Source of the DNA: Dendrolimus kikuchii | Taxonomy: Eukaryota; Arthropoda; Insecta; Lepidoptera; Lasiocampidae | Assembly (NCBI GenBank): GCA_019925095.2 | Contig: CM034411.1 | Location: 12,214,001-12,278,000, forward strand | Direction of reading: 5' to 3' | Length of the DNA stretch: 64,000 bases | Part shown: positions 45,321-56,534 of the stretch, piece after piece | How the letters are laid out: each line of letters begins with the position of its first letter | How positions within the stretch are numbered: position 1 is the stretch's first letter | Notes under the pieces: model-generated | What the model was told of the DNA's origin: nothing | Seen by the model: only the letters and a program-made list of their open reading frames with translations | Databases searched by the model: none | Translations under genes and position numbers: made by a program

Positions 45321-46606
45321 ATAAAATTATTTAGTGGTTAAACAAAAATAACGCTTAATTTTGTTTAAACAGTAAGTAATATTTGACTTATTTTATTTGA
45401 AAGAAACAATGACGTCATAATTTATACACTCCAAATCTATGAACACGCGACGTTTTATAATATGATAAAAAGGGGATCAATGAACTTGTCCATTATCTAT
45501 ACTATTGCAGCAGAATCTGGTGGGAGATCGATAAGAAGTACATATGTAAATATATTTATAGCAGAAGTATCATGCAATTCCTTTAGTAAGTTAATTACAT
45601 TATTGCTATAGATAATGTTATCTGTAGCAATAGTGTAATTAATCCGTTGTATGTACAACGGATACCAGGAGTCGATACAAATCTGATTAAGTCAAGTCCT
45701 GGATGAAAGTTTAATCAGCCAACTGAAGCAACACTCAGACTACTAAAATAATAAGATCACACATACGTAGATAAAATCTAGGCATTAAATCTTTTCTAAA
45801 CCGCACTAAATCCAAACCAGTAGGCACATATATCACTGAACTAAACTAGTGACCCGTCGCGTTGACTCGCTCGTCGCAACGAGGCACCGTCCATGGTCCG
45901 TTGTGTGTTAAAATTACTGTGTTATGCTCTACTCACCCTTAAACCATGTAGTGGGTTCGAATACAATGTCTACAGTTTAGCTGTCTTTGAATTGTCAAAA
46001 TGTAATTGGTGGGAGAATACAGAATTCTAATATTACATTCTAATATTATCTAATAGACCTGATATGAATTTTGTAATTTTATTTTAGATAAGCTTCACCC
46101 GCCAATTCGTTCGGGCATTATTCGAATTTGATATTCATATCTTCTGAACCCTCGAAGTTAAGAAATGAATCATACACGAAACCATATAATTAATAAGTTT
46201 AAAAGTGACCTAAAAGTCTTAGTTCGCTTGTAAACGCGTCGGTCCCGTCAGTGGACACGACAAAATCTCAGCGTGACGAGCTCCAATAGTTCCAATACCC
46301 TACTTATTAAAAACACTATTTACTAGCAACATTACTTGTGTCTTTGTGTGCGTGGTAGCGAAAATAATAACATGGAGCTCACGCACACACCGTTTGGTTT
46401 TGTTTTCAACTCTGTATATAATTTTGTTGGAAACTATCCTTGTAGGTATTATTACTCTAAGCACGAAACCACATGTAGATATAATAAATTAAGGTAAAAT
46501 TCCTGTTTCAATTCGTAAATCACGAACAACAACACATTAAAATTTGTTCAGCCATACCTTAGTTGACTCGAGACCAACAGACTATAATTAAACATTTTAT
46601 AATAAA
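45321..46606. other. Unassigned AT-rich stretch with two small hairpins
   Basis: attgctatagataa/ttatctgtagcaat (45603-45632) and atccgttgta/tacaacggat (about 45641-45662) are short inverted repeats. No gene seen. Confidence 0.4.
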
Positions 46607-47108
46607 CTAGCTTCTGCCCGCGACTTCATCCGCGTGGAATTGTTAAAAAAAAAGCAAGTTAAAAAACCCCCGATTTTGAAACATTCTACATTGGTGCTCC
46701 GCTCCTATTGGTCTTAGCGTGATGATATATAGCCTATTATCGTTTAATTGTATGATGATATCGGCAATATCAATACCTAATTAGGTGCATAAGTTGTATA
46801 ATAAGCTCTTTAAGTAATTAAAGTTTTTTTAACTATCTCACGGGAATTCTTTAATTTTTCGGGATTAAAAGTATCCTATATGTTGACCAGAGATATAAGC
46901 TACCACCATACAAAATTACATTTAAATCGGTCCTGTCGTTTCGGAGATTAGCCCGTACAAACAGATAGACAAACAGAAAAATAAAAAAAATGAATAAAAT
47001 CTAAATTAGTTCTATTTCACTTCTTACATCCCCCTGGCTCGATTTTTAGCTTTTTTTTCATTGTACAGAAATTCGACCTCTACAATTTTATTATATGCAT
47101 AGATAGAT
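46607..47108 (-). mobile_element. Helitron-like chimera: H-c 3' end joined to H-e body
   Basis: Minus strand ends with gcgggcagaagCTAG at 46607. 46620-46735 matches family H-c (ccaataggagcggagc in reverse). From about 46830 to 47108 the sequence follows family H-e (cgggattaaaagtatcctat, gtacagaaattcgacctc). Confidence 0.5.
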
Positions 47109-47206
47109 ATAGATTTCATTTCAAATTCGCCATTATTTTTATAAACATAATCGGTAGACAAACATAATGTGAGTGCATTATATTTTATGTATCCGTAAGT
47201 TAAGCA

Positions 47207-47345
47207 AATTACGCTTGTGCTATGGGTAATAAACACACAACGGGCGACACTGAGGCCGATCGCAGACACCCAGACCATGACAGTAATTGAACCTGTAGCC
47301 TCTGCGTTCAGCTGGCAACGGCTTAGCCTACTCAACTGCAAAAGT
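47207..47345 (-). mobile_element. tRNA-derived SINE fragment (family T1), copy 2
   Basis: Minus strand carries tgaacgcagaggctacaggttcaattac (B-box region in part) and gggtgtctgcgatcgg, the latter shared with 21050-21165. Confidence 0.4.
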
Positions 47346-47789
47346 CGTTAGTTACATCACACACACATAAATAACATAATTATAGATTAAGGAAGAGGAG
47401 AAATCTTTAATTAATTAAAAGCTTATTTTAAAAACTAAACTGATTCTTAACATTCCGGTCACATTTCAACCCTTCTCTCGTTGGACACCGCAATAATTTA
47501 TGGCGGAAAATGAAAAAAAAAACCAGTTAACATTCAGCTTAGCTAGCACTTTATTAACCCGTTACATTGGGGTAACAGAGCGCGGATGAAATCTGAGTTT
47601 CAGTGTTGCCATGTTTTGCACGTGTTTTATTACACGCCGCGTGGTATTAGGTGCAGAATGCGAAGTATAATTACTCCGACTATAACACTGAAATAAATCG
47701 CACAACAAACGGCCCTGTGAGAGTCGTATCACAAATAGAAGGCTTTTCTATTAATAAAACAACAATATAAATATAAAATTTCAAGTCAT
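47346..47789. other. Non-genic stretch
   Basis: No feature recognised. Confidence 0.35.
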
Positions 47790-48430
47790 ATACTAGCTTA
47801 GTGGTTAATACTTGTGCCTCAAACTGGCGTCCCAAATAAAGTGATTTCGAATCCTTGTTTTTTTTGACATCGCAGGAGGAATGTCTTTGGACACCGTCAT
47901 CTGGCCCTTTGGGGGAAGGGCCTAAATGCAGACACGAGGCCTGCATCGAGGGTGTGTGGGGATCTCAGCGACCGGTTCTCCACGCTCGCTTCTAAAGCGA
48001 AGTTGTCGCGAGAAACGGCCGCCGAACTACCCACTAAACCTAAACCTGCGCCCCATTTATGGCACTTTTACGGGGCGTCACGAGATCTAGTACAGAGTTA
48101 CTGGACCGTGACGTCCCTACGCTCTGTAACTGGGCCACCCCGGGGAGCAGAGTGACCCACTTCGTACAGCAGGGGGGAAGGCCACTGTCACCCCCGCGAC
48201 AGCGGTCCACGATGGCGGTAACTTAGGGAGGAGGAGATGCGCGTACCGGCGCCTCCGCCCTCGCTCTTTTAGAGGCTTTCTTCTGCAACATGACGGATTC
48301 GCAGAAGGAGGAAGTGAATTCGAATCCCGGCCAAAGAATACCGTAAAGGTGACAAACGGCCATTGTTTTTGTCATGTGGTTACCGAACCATAAAAACAGA
48401 TTTGAAAATTATCTAATATTTCAAAAACGA
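47790..48430 (+). mobile_element. tRNA-derived SINE split by a GC-rich retroelement
   Basis: tagcttagtggttaatactt is an A-box-like head; gtgatttcgaatcc is a B box. The SINE resumes at 48328 (cggccaaagaataccg, aaaggtgacaaacggcc) after the insertion 47858-48312. Confidence 0.5.
47858..48312 (-). mobile_element. GC-rich poly(A)-tailed insertion of unknown family
   Basis: Poly T at 47858-47865 marks its A tail, so sense is minus. It is bounded by agtgatttcgaatcc (47840-47854) and agtgaattcgaatcc (48313-48327), a 15-bp target duplication with one mismatch. GC-rich and coding-like, but no RT motif is visible, so it is probably a 5'-truncated LINE end. Confidence 0.5.
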
Positions 48431-48508
48431 TGTAAAGGATTATTAGTTCATTTTTCTATTGAATATATATCTTTTAACACTATATAATTAACATTGTTTT
48501 CCATTTTT

Positions 48509-48598
48509 TCCGTGATCACTGCTACTGAAAAGTGGCCAAAAGTCGAAATCAAAATGAAATAAATGCCGCGTTTAAAACCGTTAAAACGTTGTCTTTAT
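48509..48598 (+). mobile_element. Penelope-like element 3' end, short copy
   Basis: ccgtgatcactgctactgaa, aagtggccaaaagtcg and gcgtttaaaaccgttaaaac, as at 63255-63346. Confidence 0.65.
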
Positions 48599-48609
48599 CC
48601 TTATTTCCT

Positions 48610-48809
48610 TACTAATATTATAAACGGGAGTTTGTAAGAATGTATAGATGTATGGATGTATAGATGTATGTTTGTTACTCTTTCACGCAAAAACTACTAA
48701 ATAGATTTTAAAATAACACATAGGCTATAATTTATAAAGATATAAAGTGACTTATCCAAAATATAACGATTTTCCATCACCACGCGGGTGAAACCGCGGG
48801 CGCTGCTAG
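48610..48809 (+). mobile_element. Helitron-like element (family H-f), uninterrupted copy
   Basis: actaatattataaacgggag start, ccacgcgggtgaaaccgcgg hairpin and CTAG|T end at 48806-48809. It serves as empty site for the LINE at 37228-39071. Confidence 0.65.
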
Positions 48810-49341
48810 TTGTTTATACATGTACTTCTTCTATGAAGGAAGTATAGTTACTACTGTTACCGGAATATATTAAGTCATTATATTCTTGTAACTTTCATAT
48901 CTAACGTAACAAAGGAAATTGTTTTACAAAAGCGTCGAGCATTAACTAGTTATACAGACGATAATCGTAAACTTTTATTATATTTATCACATCATCACGC
49001 TTTTATTATACTCGAGGCACTAATATTGAAGAATAGATAGGCAAAATGAATATTATTATGCCTTAATAGATAACATTGAAATAAATTACTTACACTTTTG
49101 TAAGCTGTATTTCTCTCACTCTATTTTTTGTTATAATCTAATGATATTCGTCGTACAATTTCATTTTATATTACTACACGAGTTTTTATTGTTCATTTGT
49201 ATAATAGCAGCTCATAAATATCACACTGCTGGACTCGGTCCTCCCGACCTTTATGATTTTCTAGATCTGACAAACGATATTCCAAACGATAAATAACGTT
49301 GTAAAAAAAATTAACCCTCAAGTACAAATTACCTGCCACTT
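48810..49341. other. Non-genic AT-rich stretch
   Basis: No feature recognised. Confidence 0.4.
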
Positions 49342-49655
49342 ATCCGTGCAGGAACGGAAAAAGAATATAATCTCTTGCGGCCGGGCAGCCTGTCGTAAGA
49401 GGCGACAAAAGAACTCACAGCCAGTTGGTAAGGTATTTGCCCGTCTGGATGGCTACCACCGCTAGTCTAGGGTATGCCGTCATAACAACCTTGAGTTGTG
49501 TTCCGGCATTAGTGACCAGGTTCCAGTCTCCCTTAAGAGAGCAGCAGCGCATTTGTAGCACCTTGGTTGTTGCAAATGTCCATAGGCGATGGTAACCGCT
49601 TTCCATTAACTGGGCCGTCTGCCTGTCTGCTGAACTCATGCAATAAAAAAAAAAA
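49342..49655 (+). mobile_element. SINE-like repeat S1, copy 10 (full length)
   Basis: Full copy with A tail; a few substitutions (gtcgtaagaggcgacaaaag). Confidence 0.8.
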
Positions 49656-50148
49656 CAAAAAAACCTAATTTTTGAGTTGCTTCGTAGTTTTACTACTCCA
49701 TTGTGTAGTGACATAGAGGTTACATATTTCTATCATACCGATCCAGTAGTTTCTAGGAAATCTCTAAAGAATATTTACCTGATAAAGAAACCTTCAAGAA
49801 ACATATCGGAAATATTAACCGTCTTTGACGTGAGTTTATTTCTTTGAAAAGGAATTCGAAGTAAATGTTTCGCCTTTTTGAAAAGAAGCCGTCCTTAACC
49901 CAAATCAAGAATAGAAGCACTAGAAAAATAAGTCATCGATATAAAATTGTGAAGGTTCGTTTGAAGAAAAACAAAGTTTTTTTTTTTACTTTTTTGTCAC
50001 GGCCACTTGTCCTGTGTAAAGAGCATCACTTACACCGTACTGTACGACCTCTGGAAACTCTAATAGTTAGATGAAATTATTTTGTCTTCAAATATTATTT
50101 GAAAAGTATAATTGTAATTTTATTTTCAGATTCATCATGTTTGTGGTT
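49656..50148. other. Non-genic stretch
   Basis: No feature recognised. Confidence 0.4.
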
Positions 50149-50210
50149 TCTTAGTAGCTAAGACGCTCAGGTCTCAATCTCAAGAAATGAGTTCAAATCA
50201 ACAGGTTTTC
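50149..50210 (+). mobile_element. tRNA-derived SINE head
   Basis: tttcttagtagctaagacgc (A-box-like) and gagttcaaatcaac (B-box-like) at tRNA spacing; followed by an AT-rich tail. Confidence 0.4.
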
Positions 50211-50241
50211 TTTTATTATTGTAACGGATACAAAAAATAAC

Positions 50242-50379
50242 CTTTAAGAGAGCAGCAGCGCATTTGTAGCACCTTTGGTGTTGCAAATGTCCATAGGCGA
50301 TGGTAACCGCTTTCCATCGAGTGGGCCGTCTGCCTGTCTGCTGAACTCCAGCAATAAAAAAAAAAAAAAAAAAAAAAAA
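50242..50379 (+). mobile_element. SINE-like repeat S1, copy 11 (3' end, 25-A tail)
   Basis: ctttaagagagcagcagcgc to ccagcaat followed by about 25 A residues, the longest tail of the family here. Confidence 0.8.
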
Positions 50380-51094
50380 CTGCGAGGGAACCAGCACATA
50401 GAGCTGAAATTATTATTTTAACAGGTTTTATGCTCAGTGAAGTGTTGCAGGAGTGAACTTTGACTTCTAATTTGCTTGGTACGCATTATTTTAAATGCAG
50501 TGAATTGCGTTGCCATTAAAAGTACCGCACAACAATACAATAACAATAATTTGAAATAATTTGTATAAAGTTCTATTTTTAATTGTCAATTAGTTCTTTA
50601 TTCGTGTAATCAACCAAAAGCCCGGCTACACTACGGTGTGAGTGGTCACCGTTCTCCCCCTGCGTCCCAGTTCCTTGGATGTGAATAAACAGTTCAGTGA
50701 AAACTCTTATCATTGTCTCCGATAATATCTGTCCGAGACACTGATGTTTTATACGAAAGTACCCGCTTTTTTGTTGCGAAAACTTTTTTTATTACACCCT
50801 CCTTTCCAGTGGAAAATATTCACTCAGACTTATTTTGTTCTATTATCGTTCCGCTGTTACTTTAAAAGAAAAAAAATAATGATATGATACAAAACAAACT
50901 AACAAGATAAGATATCAAATTTAAATTTATGGAATTGTTACGATTCTCATTGTTTCATAAAATTAATCCATCAGAATAATTCGAATTTATAGATTGAGAT
51001 CCTAGTCACTCCACACTTACGTGATTTTAGGAGAGATGAAATTTTTAGGATCGGTAGTTTAATATAAACTTAGAAAGGAATGGATACTCGCTAA
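50380..51094. other. Non-genic AT-rich stretch
   Basis: No feature recognised. Confidence 0.4.
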
Positions 51095-51419
51095 GCTGAA
51101 TGCGGGACCGTTTTTCAGGTAGCAGGTATCAAAGGTGGAAAATAACCATGCTAACTTACGTCAAAGTAGCAAGGCTAGTTTTTACATATGTCATATATAA
51201 TATGATATTGTTATAAAAGAAGATATACAGTAGTACAGACACTTTAAAAAAAATGGGAACTTACGTCATTTTAGGAAGGCTGAATTTTATATATATTATC
51301 AAGTATAATATTCTAAAATATTTTCCAATGAGCCAGACAAATCTGACGGGCCAAACATCTTCCCATGGTTATTTTCCACCTTTGATAGCTGCTACCTGAA
51401 AAACGACCCCGCTTTCAGC
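51095..51419. mobile_element. 325-bp MITE with 56-bp terminal inverted repeats
   Basis: Arms 51095-51150 and 51364-51419 differ at only 4 of 56 positions (shared core tttttcaggtagcag, atcaaaggtggaaaataacc). The AT-rich centre holds two direct copies of an aacttacgtca-x-x-x-TAG-x-AAGGCT word. No ORF. Confidence 0.8.
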
Positions 51420-51421
51420 TA

Positions 51422-51648
51422 TTTTTTTTTATTTTTTATTGCAGGAGTTCAGCAGACAAGCAGACGGCCCACTTAGTGGAAAGTGGTTACCCAACACCGA
51501 AGGTGCTACAAATGCGCTGCTGCTCTCTTAAAGGAGACTGGAACCTGGTCACTAATGCCGGAACACAATACAAGATTGTTATGGCGGCATACTCTAGACC
51601 AGGGGTGGTCGCCATCCAGTCGAGCAAATACTCTACCACCTGGCTGTC
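51422..51648 (-). mobile_element. SINE-like repeat S1, copy 12 (5'-truncated, small deletion)
   Basis: Poly T tail directly abuts the MITE; the core matches the family except for loss of the tcgcctatggacatttg segment. Confidence 0.75.
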
Positions 51649-52000
51649 AGCTTAGCGAGTATCTATTCCTTTAAATCACGAAGTCTGGGGTGACTGGGAT
51701 CTCTATCTATTAGATATATACTCGTATATCTGAAAAAATCGCATTGTTAGTATTAACGCCGCATTTTTTTTAGATGTCTTTCCTGTTTGTCTGTTTGTTC
51801 GGGATTCACGTCAAAACTACTAGGTCGATTTCGATGTGGTTCTCTCTATTCGACAGCTAATTCATAGACTTAAAATCTGCGTTACTTTTTATCCTGGAAA
51901 TCCCGCGGGAATTTTTCTGGGAAAGATTTAAAATGGCCAGATTTTAAAAAAATCGATTCGACTGTATCTTTTTACATCGAATGAGTTTAATTTCGTGTTT
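51649..52000. mobile_element. Fragment of Helitron family H-a within unassigned DNA
   Basis: 51770-51960 repeats ttgttcgggattcacg and cgatttcgatgtggttctct of family H-a; both ends are missing. Confidence 0.45.
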
Positions 52001-52150
52001 CTACAATTTACTACATGTTGATACAATTTATTATTTTTTGATACAATTTACTATATTTTGATACAATTGACTATATTTTGATACAATTTACTATATGTTG
52101 ATACAATTTACTATATTTTGATACAATTTACTATATTTTGATACAATTTA
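52001..52150. repeat. Exact 20-bp-period tandem array
   Basis: Units of atacaatttactatattttg start at 52001, 52021, 52041, 52061, 52081, 52101 and 52121 with a partial eighth. Only point differences; no indels. Confidence 0.9.
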
Positions 52151-52190
52151 TTTGTTTATGTAATTCTAAAAATACGGTTTTTCAATACTT

Positions 52191-52240
52191 TTCGATGGTC
52201 TTCGATAGTCTTGGATGGTCGTCGATAGTCTCCTATGGTC
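52191..52240. repeat. 10-bp-period tandem array (20-bp higher order)
   Basis: Five units: ttcgatggtc, ttcgatagtc, ttggatggtc, gtcgatagtc, tcctatggtc. The alternation of ggtc and agtc gives a 20-bp super-period, the same length as the array just before it. Confidence 0.8.
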
Positions 52241-52349
52241 TTTGAAAATTTCGCTCCAACCAGGTGTCCCAGAGATACTTCATTAATTTTTACCGCAGTC
52301 AATGGACATATAATTTTAACAGGCGTCTTTTTTAATAAAAGTGTCACTG

Positions 52350-52575
52350 ACAACCCCTATTCAGAGCTTGCCCGGAGGCAGAAGAGACATCCGCTCATGT
52401 CCTGCTTGACTGCAGGGAAATAGCCTAATACAGGGCGAAGTATCTGGATGCCCCGGGTAGCCTCCGAGAACTCTTCGGCAACTTTAAGACGCTTGTGGGG
52501 ACATAGGAGCTGCGCTGGATGGAGTAACCCCTCATCCCCCCACGAATTGTGGAAACTGCCCGCTTACAGAAGATG
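52350..52575 (+). pseudogene. LINE RNase H C-terminal relic
   Basis: Plus frame reads ACPEAEETSAHVLLDCREIA, stop, YRAKYLDAPGSLRELFGNFK, stop, with further stops. The AEE-T-x-H-x-L-x-C pattern is the end of the RNase H domain of R1/I/jockey-type LINEs. Confidence 0.55.
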
Positions 52576-52654
52576 TAGATAAAATTCCAGATTTAGTGGT
52601 TTAAAATTTTCGTTTAAATCCATTACGCCTTATCGGAGCCAATTCGATACTAAC

Positions 52655-52890
52655 TTTTTTATTATTATTATTGGAGCTCAGCAGACACGCAGACGGCTCA
52701 TATGATGGTTAGCGGTTACCATCGCCTATGACCATTTGCAACAACCAAGGTGCTACAAATGCGCTGCTGCTCTCTTAAGGGACACTGGAACCTGGTCACT
52801 AATGCCGGAATACAACTCAAGATTGTTATGGCGACATACTGTAGACCAGGGGTGGTAGTCATCCAGTCGGGCAAATGCCCTACCACCTGG
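52655..52890 (-). mobile_element. SINE-like repeat S1, copy 13a (left arm of head-to-head pair)
   Basis: From the T-rich tail and ggagctcagcagacacgcag to ccctaccacctgg. Confidence 0.75.
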
Positions 52891-53095
52891 GCATGGCTAT
52901 CACCTCTGTTCTAAAGTATTCCGCCATATCAACCTTGAGTTGTGTTCCGTCATTAGTGACCAGATTCCAGTGTTTCTTTAGAGAGCGGCAGCACATTGGT
53001 AACACCTTTGGTGTTGCAAATGTCCATAGGCGATGGTCACCACTTTCCATCAGGTGGGCCGTCTACCTGTCTGCAGTACTCATACAATAAAAAAA
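52891..53095 (+). mobile_element. SINE-like repeat S1, copy 13b (right arm of head-to-head pair)
   Basis: From gcatggctatcacctctg to catacaataaaaaaa. It meets copy 13a at their 5'-side truncation points, giving a ~440-bp palindrome. Confidence 0.75.
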
Positions 53096-53930
53096 TACGC
53101 ATATTATATATAACTTCTTAGATCATTCACCGACAATAAACCCCCTTAAACAGATACGCTTAACAATACAAACTTTAATTAACCCTTAACATACGGGGTA
53201 CTCGAGATCCCCAGATAGCATTCGAAGGGTTTTATTAAGACATCAAAACCAGAATAGTGTCAAAGGATCTCTCGTACCTGTCATAAACATACTTACCAAC
53301 TTAACACTGCGCGTGTCGGGTAAACTTGCTAAAGGATTGCAGTTCATATTAAATACGAAATAGGAGTAAGTACCACATAGTAATCCGAATTCATATGATG
53401 TTAATAGGAAATGTATTACGCGTAATTTTACTAGGGACACTTAAACAGATGTTTTATCTGATGATTTGGGTCAGTGATTCCCAAAGTTATAAGCAAATGA
53501 CCCCCTAAGTGCTTGCTGTTTTGAACTCTAGCAAATAGTTTGCTGGATTCAGCTGCAAAGCCACATAAAGCTTATAGCCAACAATACATGCCTTGATAGG
53601 CATTCTGCCTCGGTGGGAGCGGAAGTTGTATACCCAGGAACAGCATGGCTACACCTCCTATGAGGTTCGACTACGGCTTGGCCTCCTCAATCGATTCTTC
53701 TTATTGGTTTAAGGGCGTTATCGGATTACTCTAAGACACTAACATCACTTTTAATATCTGTCTAATCATCCTTTTCTCACGTTTACGACTGCCACTATTA
53801 GTTGTTACTATTAACGCAAGACTAAATTATAATTTCATTTATATTCTTCTTGACCTAACCGACACCTGCAATGAAAAAACCGGAGTGTTGCTATTATTTT
53901 TAAGATCTGTTTAATCCTTCTTTACAAAGA
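53096..53930. other. Non-genic stretch
   Basis: No feature recognised. Confidence 0.4.
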
Positions 53931-54245
53931 TTTTTTTTTTTTATTACAGGAGATCAGCAGACAGGCAGACGGCCCACTTGATGGAAAGTGGTTACCGTCG
54001 TCTATGGATATTTGCAACAGCAAAGTTGCTACAAATGCGCTGCTGCTCTCTTAAGGGAAACTGGAACCTGGTCACTAATGCCGGAACACAACTCAAGGTT
54101 GTTATGGCGACATACTTTAGACCAGGGGTGGTAGCCATCCAGTCGGGCAAATGCCCTACCACCTGGCTGTGCGTTGTTAAGTCGCCTCTTACGACAGGCT
54201 GCCCGGCCACAGGAAATTGTATTCTTTCTCTGTTCCTGCACGGAT
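53931..54245 (-). mobile_element. SINE-like repeat S1, copy 14 (full length)
   Basis: T tail to ctgcacggat. aaagat on both sides (53926-53931, 54247-54252) may be a target duplication. Confidence 0.8.
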
Positions 54246-54541
54246 AAAGATAAATATTTGCTAGATCCACTATTAATGATTACTATTTTCGTTATTATAG
54301 TACCACATTTAAATTTCCATTAGTATTCTTATAGATCTAATCGACATCTGCAATAAAAAAGCTATAACTCCAGTTTCGAGTTGTAATCATAATCTTAATA
54401 AACAAACATTTTTCTCTATTGCACTCAACCCTATTCCTCTATTCAATATCGTTACAATTTTAGCCCGCGGAAAAAGATCATAAATCAACGTTCATTGTGG
54501 TTGACAAAAACGTATATTTATTTATTTATAATATTACTACA
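54246..54541. other. Non-genic stretch
   Basis: No feature recognised. Confidence 0.35.
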
Positions 54542-54736
54542 TTTTTTTTTTTGCAGGAGTTCAGCAGACAGGCAGACGGCCCACTTGATGGAAAGCGGTT
54601 ACCATCGCCTATTAACATTAGCAAAACCAAAGGTGCTACAAATGCGCTGTTGCTCTCTTAAGGGAGACTGGAACCTGGTCAATAATGCCGGAACACAACT
54701 CAAGGTTGTTATGGCGACATAATTTAGACCAGGCGT
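54542..54736 (-). mobile_element. SINE-like repeat S1, copy 15 (5'-truncated)
   Basis: Tail ttttttttttgcagg through gacataatttagaccagg. Confidence 0.75.
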
Positions 54737-55454
54737 GAAAAAATATATAAAATATATGAAAAAAAACTGGCAAGTACTTATAAATAGAGAAGAATATATT
54801 GTATCGAAAGATATTGTGTGGCATAAATAAATTTAAATAATTTCCACCGCTATAACTTTCGTATTGTGTTTCAATTCACAATAGACTAAATATCCATCGA
54901 AATAAACGACTGTGACCTATATAGACGGATGGACGGACATGATAAATATACCTAATAAGGGTACCGTGCTAAAACATGTACACATCACTGAAAAGAGGAA
55001 AAACAAGTAGCGAATGAGTAAAGAGCTCGGAATAAACAATCTACTTTCTGTTAAAATTTAATTTCCATACAAATATCACTTTAATAAGGAACTTCAAAGG
55101 TTTTAATGTTACAATGAAATTATTGTGGTATTGTTAAGTTCAGTTTCCGACATCAGGGGACGGTCGTCAAATGTTTGTTTATGTTTACCTAAGGACGTCG
55201 TTATTATTGCGATGTTTAAACACGACCTTTCGGAGAATTGGACTTTTCGATTGTCAAATATTGAGTCTGTCCTTACGGCAAAGGTTCCCAAAGAGGCCTA
55301 CGTGATCCCATGATTAAAAAAATAAATTTCAGATTTAATTATGAATTATTTAACTAATATTAAAAAAGTATATAATGTGAATGGCATTTTTTAATTATTT
55401 ATTTTTATAACATTTTTCTCCACGTGAACATACCAGCCACATTGTACTACTATT
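54737..55454. other. Non-genic AT-rich stretch
   Basis: No feature recognised. Confidence 0.4.
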
Positions 55455-56018
55455 TTAGAGCTATGCTGAAATCTTAATGATGATGATCGGTGTGACACCA
55501 CGCCCTTGCAGAATATCGGCCTGAAAAGGTTAGCCTTGAGCTAATCGTGTTTCGTACTGTCGCAAGCCGATACTAGTCCTTTGCAGGTGTTTTATTACCC
55601 CTTTGAATTTGAGTGATACATTGTTCGCGCTAATCTTTTTGTTCACGCCGCCGTAAGACGTCATAAAACCTTCTTTCATCTGTTGGTATTTCATGCGAAT
55701 TCTTGGAAGCCTGTTGGCGCGAGTGGGAATGCGGGGATAAGAGAGAAGGAAATGACTTACAGGATAGGTCGCCGCACCAGTAATGCTATGAATGATGCGG
55801 GCTTCACAGCAGCAGGCGCGTCTTCCTCGCGATCTTTTCTTCACGTTTTGCGGTTTCTTCGATGAAAGAACCAGCTAGGTACGCCACAGCAGGTACCTTC
55901 CAGCACGCAGGTTATCATGTGCGGCTATAGAATGCGGCATGACACACAAAACGCGGCAAGATTTTCGCGGAAGCAGAGGCGCGGTCAGCGGTCAAACGTA
56001 GACTATGTCACATTACAT
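55455..56018. other. Moderately GC-rich unassigned stretch with repeat relic
   Basis: 55490-55545 (cttgagctaatcgtgtt) is a reverse relative of 28050-28110. A minus frame at 55530-55844 is open for 104 codons but basic and low-complexity, with no recognisable family. Confidence 0.35.
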
Positions 56019-56177
56019 ATAAGTCGTGCGCAGAAGGTTCACCGATGACAATCCCTCCCGCTTCCTAGAGCCGCATCCATCGGTCGTTTTGTTCTTAGTA
56101 CTACTTAGACAAGCCCCGGTCCCAATCGTAGGAAGTGAGCAGGGTGAACATCGGCAAACCTTCTGCGCACGACTTAT
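56019..56177. repeat. 159-bp foldback with 29-bp arms
   Basis: ataagtcgtgcgcagaagg at 56019 and ccttctgcgcacgacttat at 56159, arms pairing at 27 of 29. Outer tgtcac/gtgaca also pair. Contains no ORF. Confidence 0.7.
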
Positions 56178-56279
56178 AGTGACAGATGCGGCAAAAGAAA
56201 CAAAGAGACGGTGACCAAATGGGTCGGCGTTAACAAAGCCATTAAGCTAACCATTTAACAATTTCAAGAGCCAATGGGC

Positions 56280-56480
56280 GGCGTGTTGCTAGTAGGCCAT
56301 GTCTAATTTACAAATGGATGAGGGTCGGTTAGTCGAGAAATGCGCCAGTCGTGACTGCGAACCAGGCCTTACCTAGTGCACTTCCGGAGCGAGTATCTTA
56401 TAACGACTTGTAAGAACTGTGGATTACGCGTGTGTACTTATAATAAACTTTGTGACAATTCCAACGGCATTTCTGAATTT
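56280..56480 (+). mobile_element. Decayed LTR fragment, relative of family R
   Basis: gtgtgtacttataataaact and gacaattccaacggcatttc match the 3' part of family R (gttctaataaactc, taattccaacggcatttt). The canonical end is gone. Confidence 0.4.
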
Positions 56481-56534
56481 ACATCCTACAAATCCCCTAC
56501 GAATTCCGATGGTTCACTTTCTCTTCTTCCTATC

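Noticed and set aside
47952..48155. 67-codon plus-strand ORF as host exon
   Set aside because: Lies inside a GC-rich insertion with A tail and target duplication, so it belongs to a mobile element.
52001..52150. CRISPR-like direct repeats
   Set aside because: Contiguous 20-bp satellite with no spacers.
55530..55844. 104-codon minus ORF as a gene
   Set aside because: Basic low-complexity peptide partly over a dispersed repeat; no family or splice evidence.
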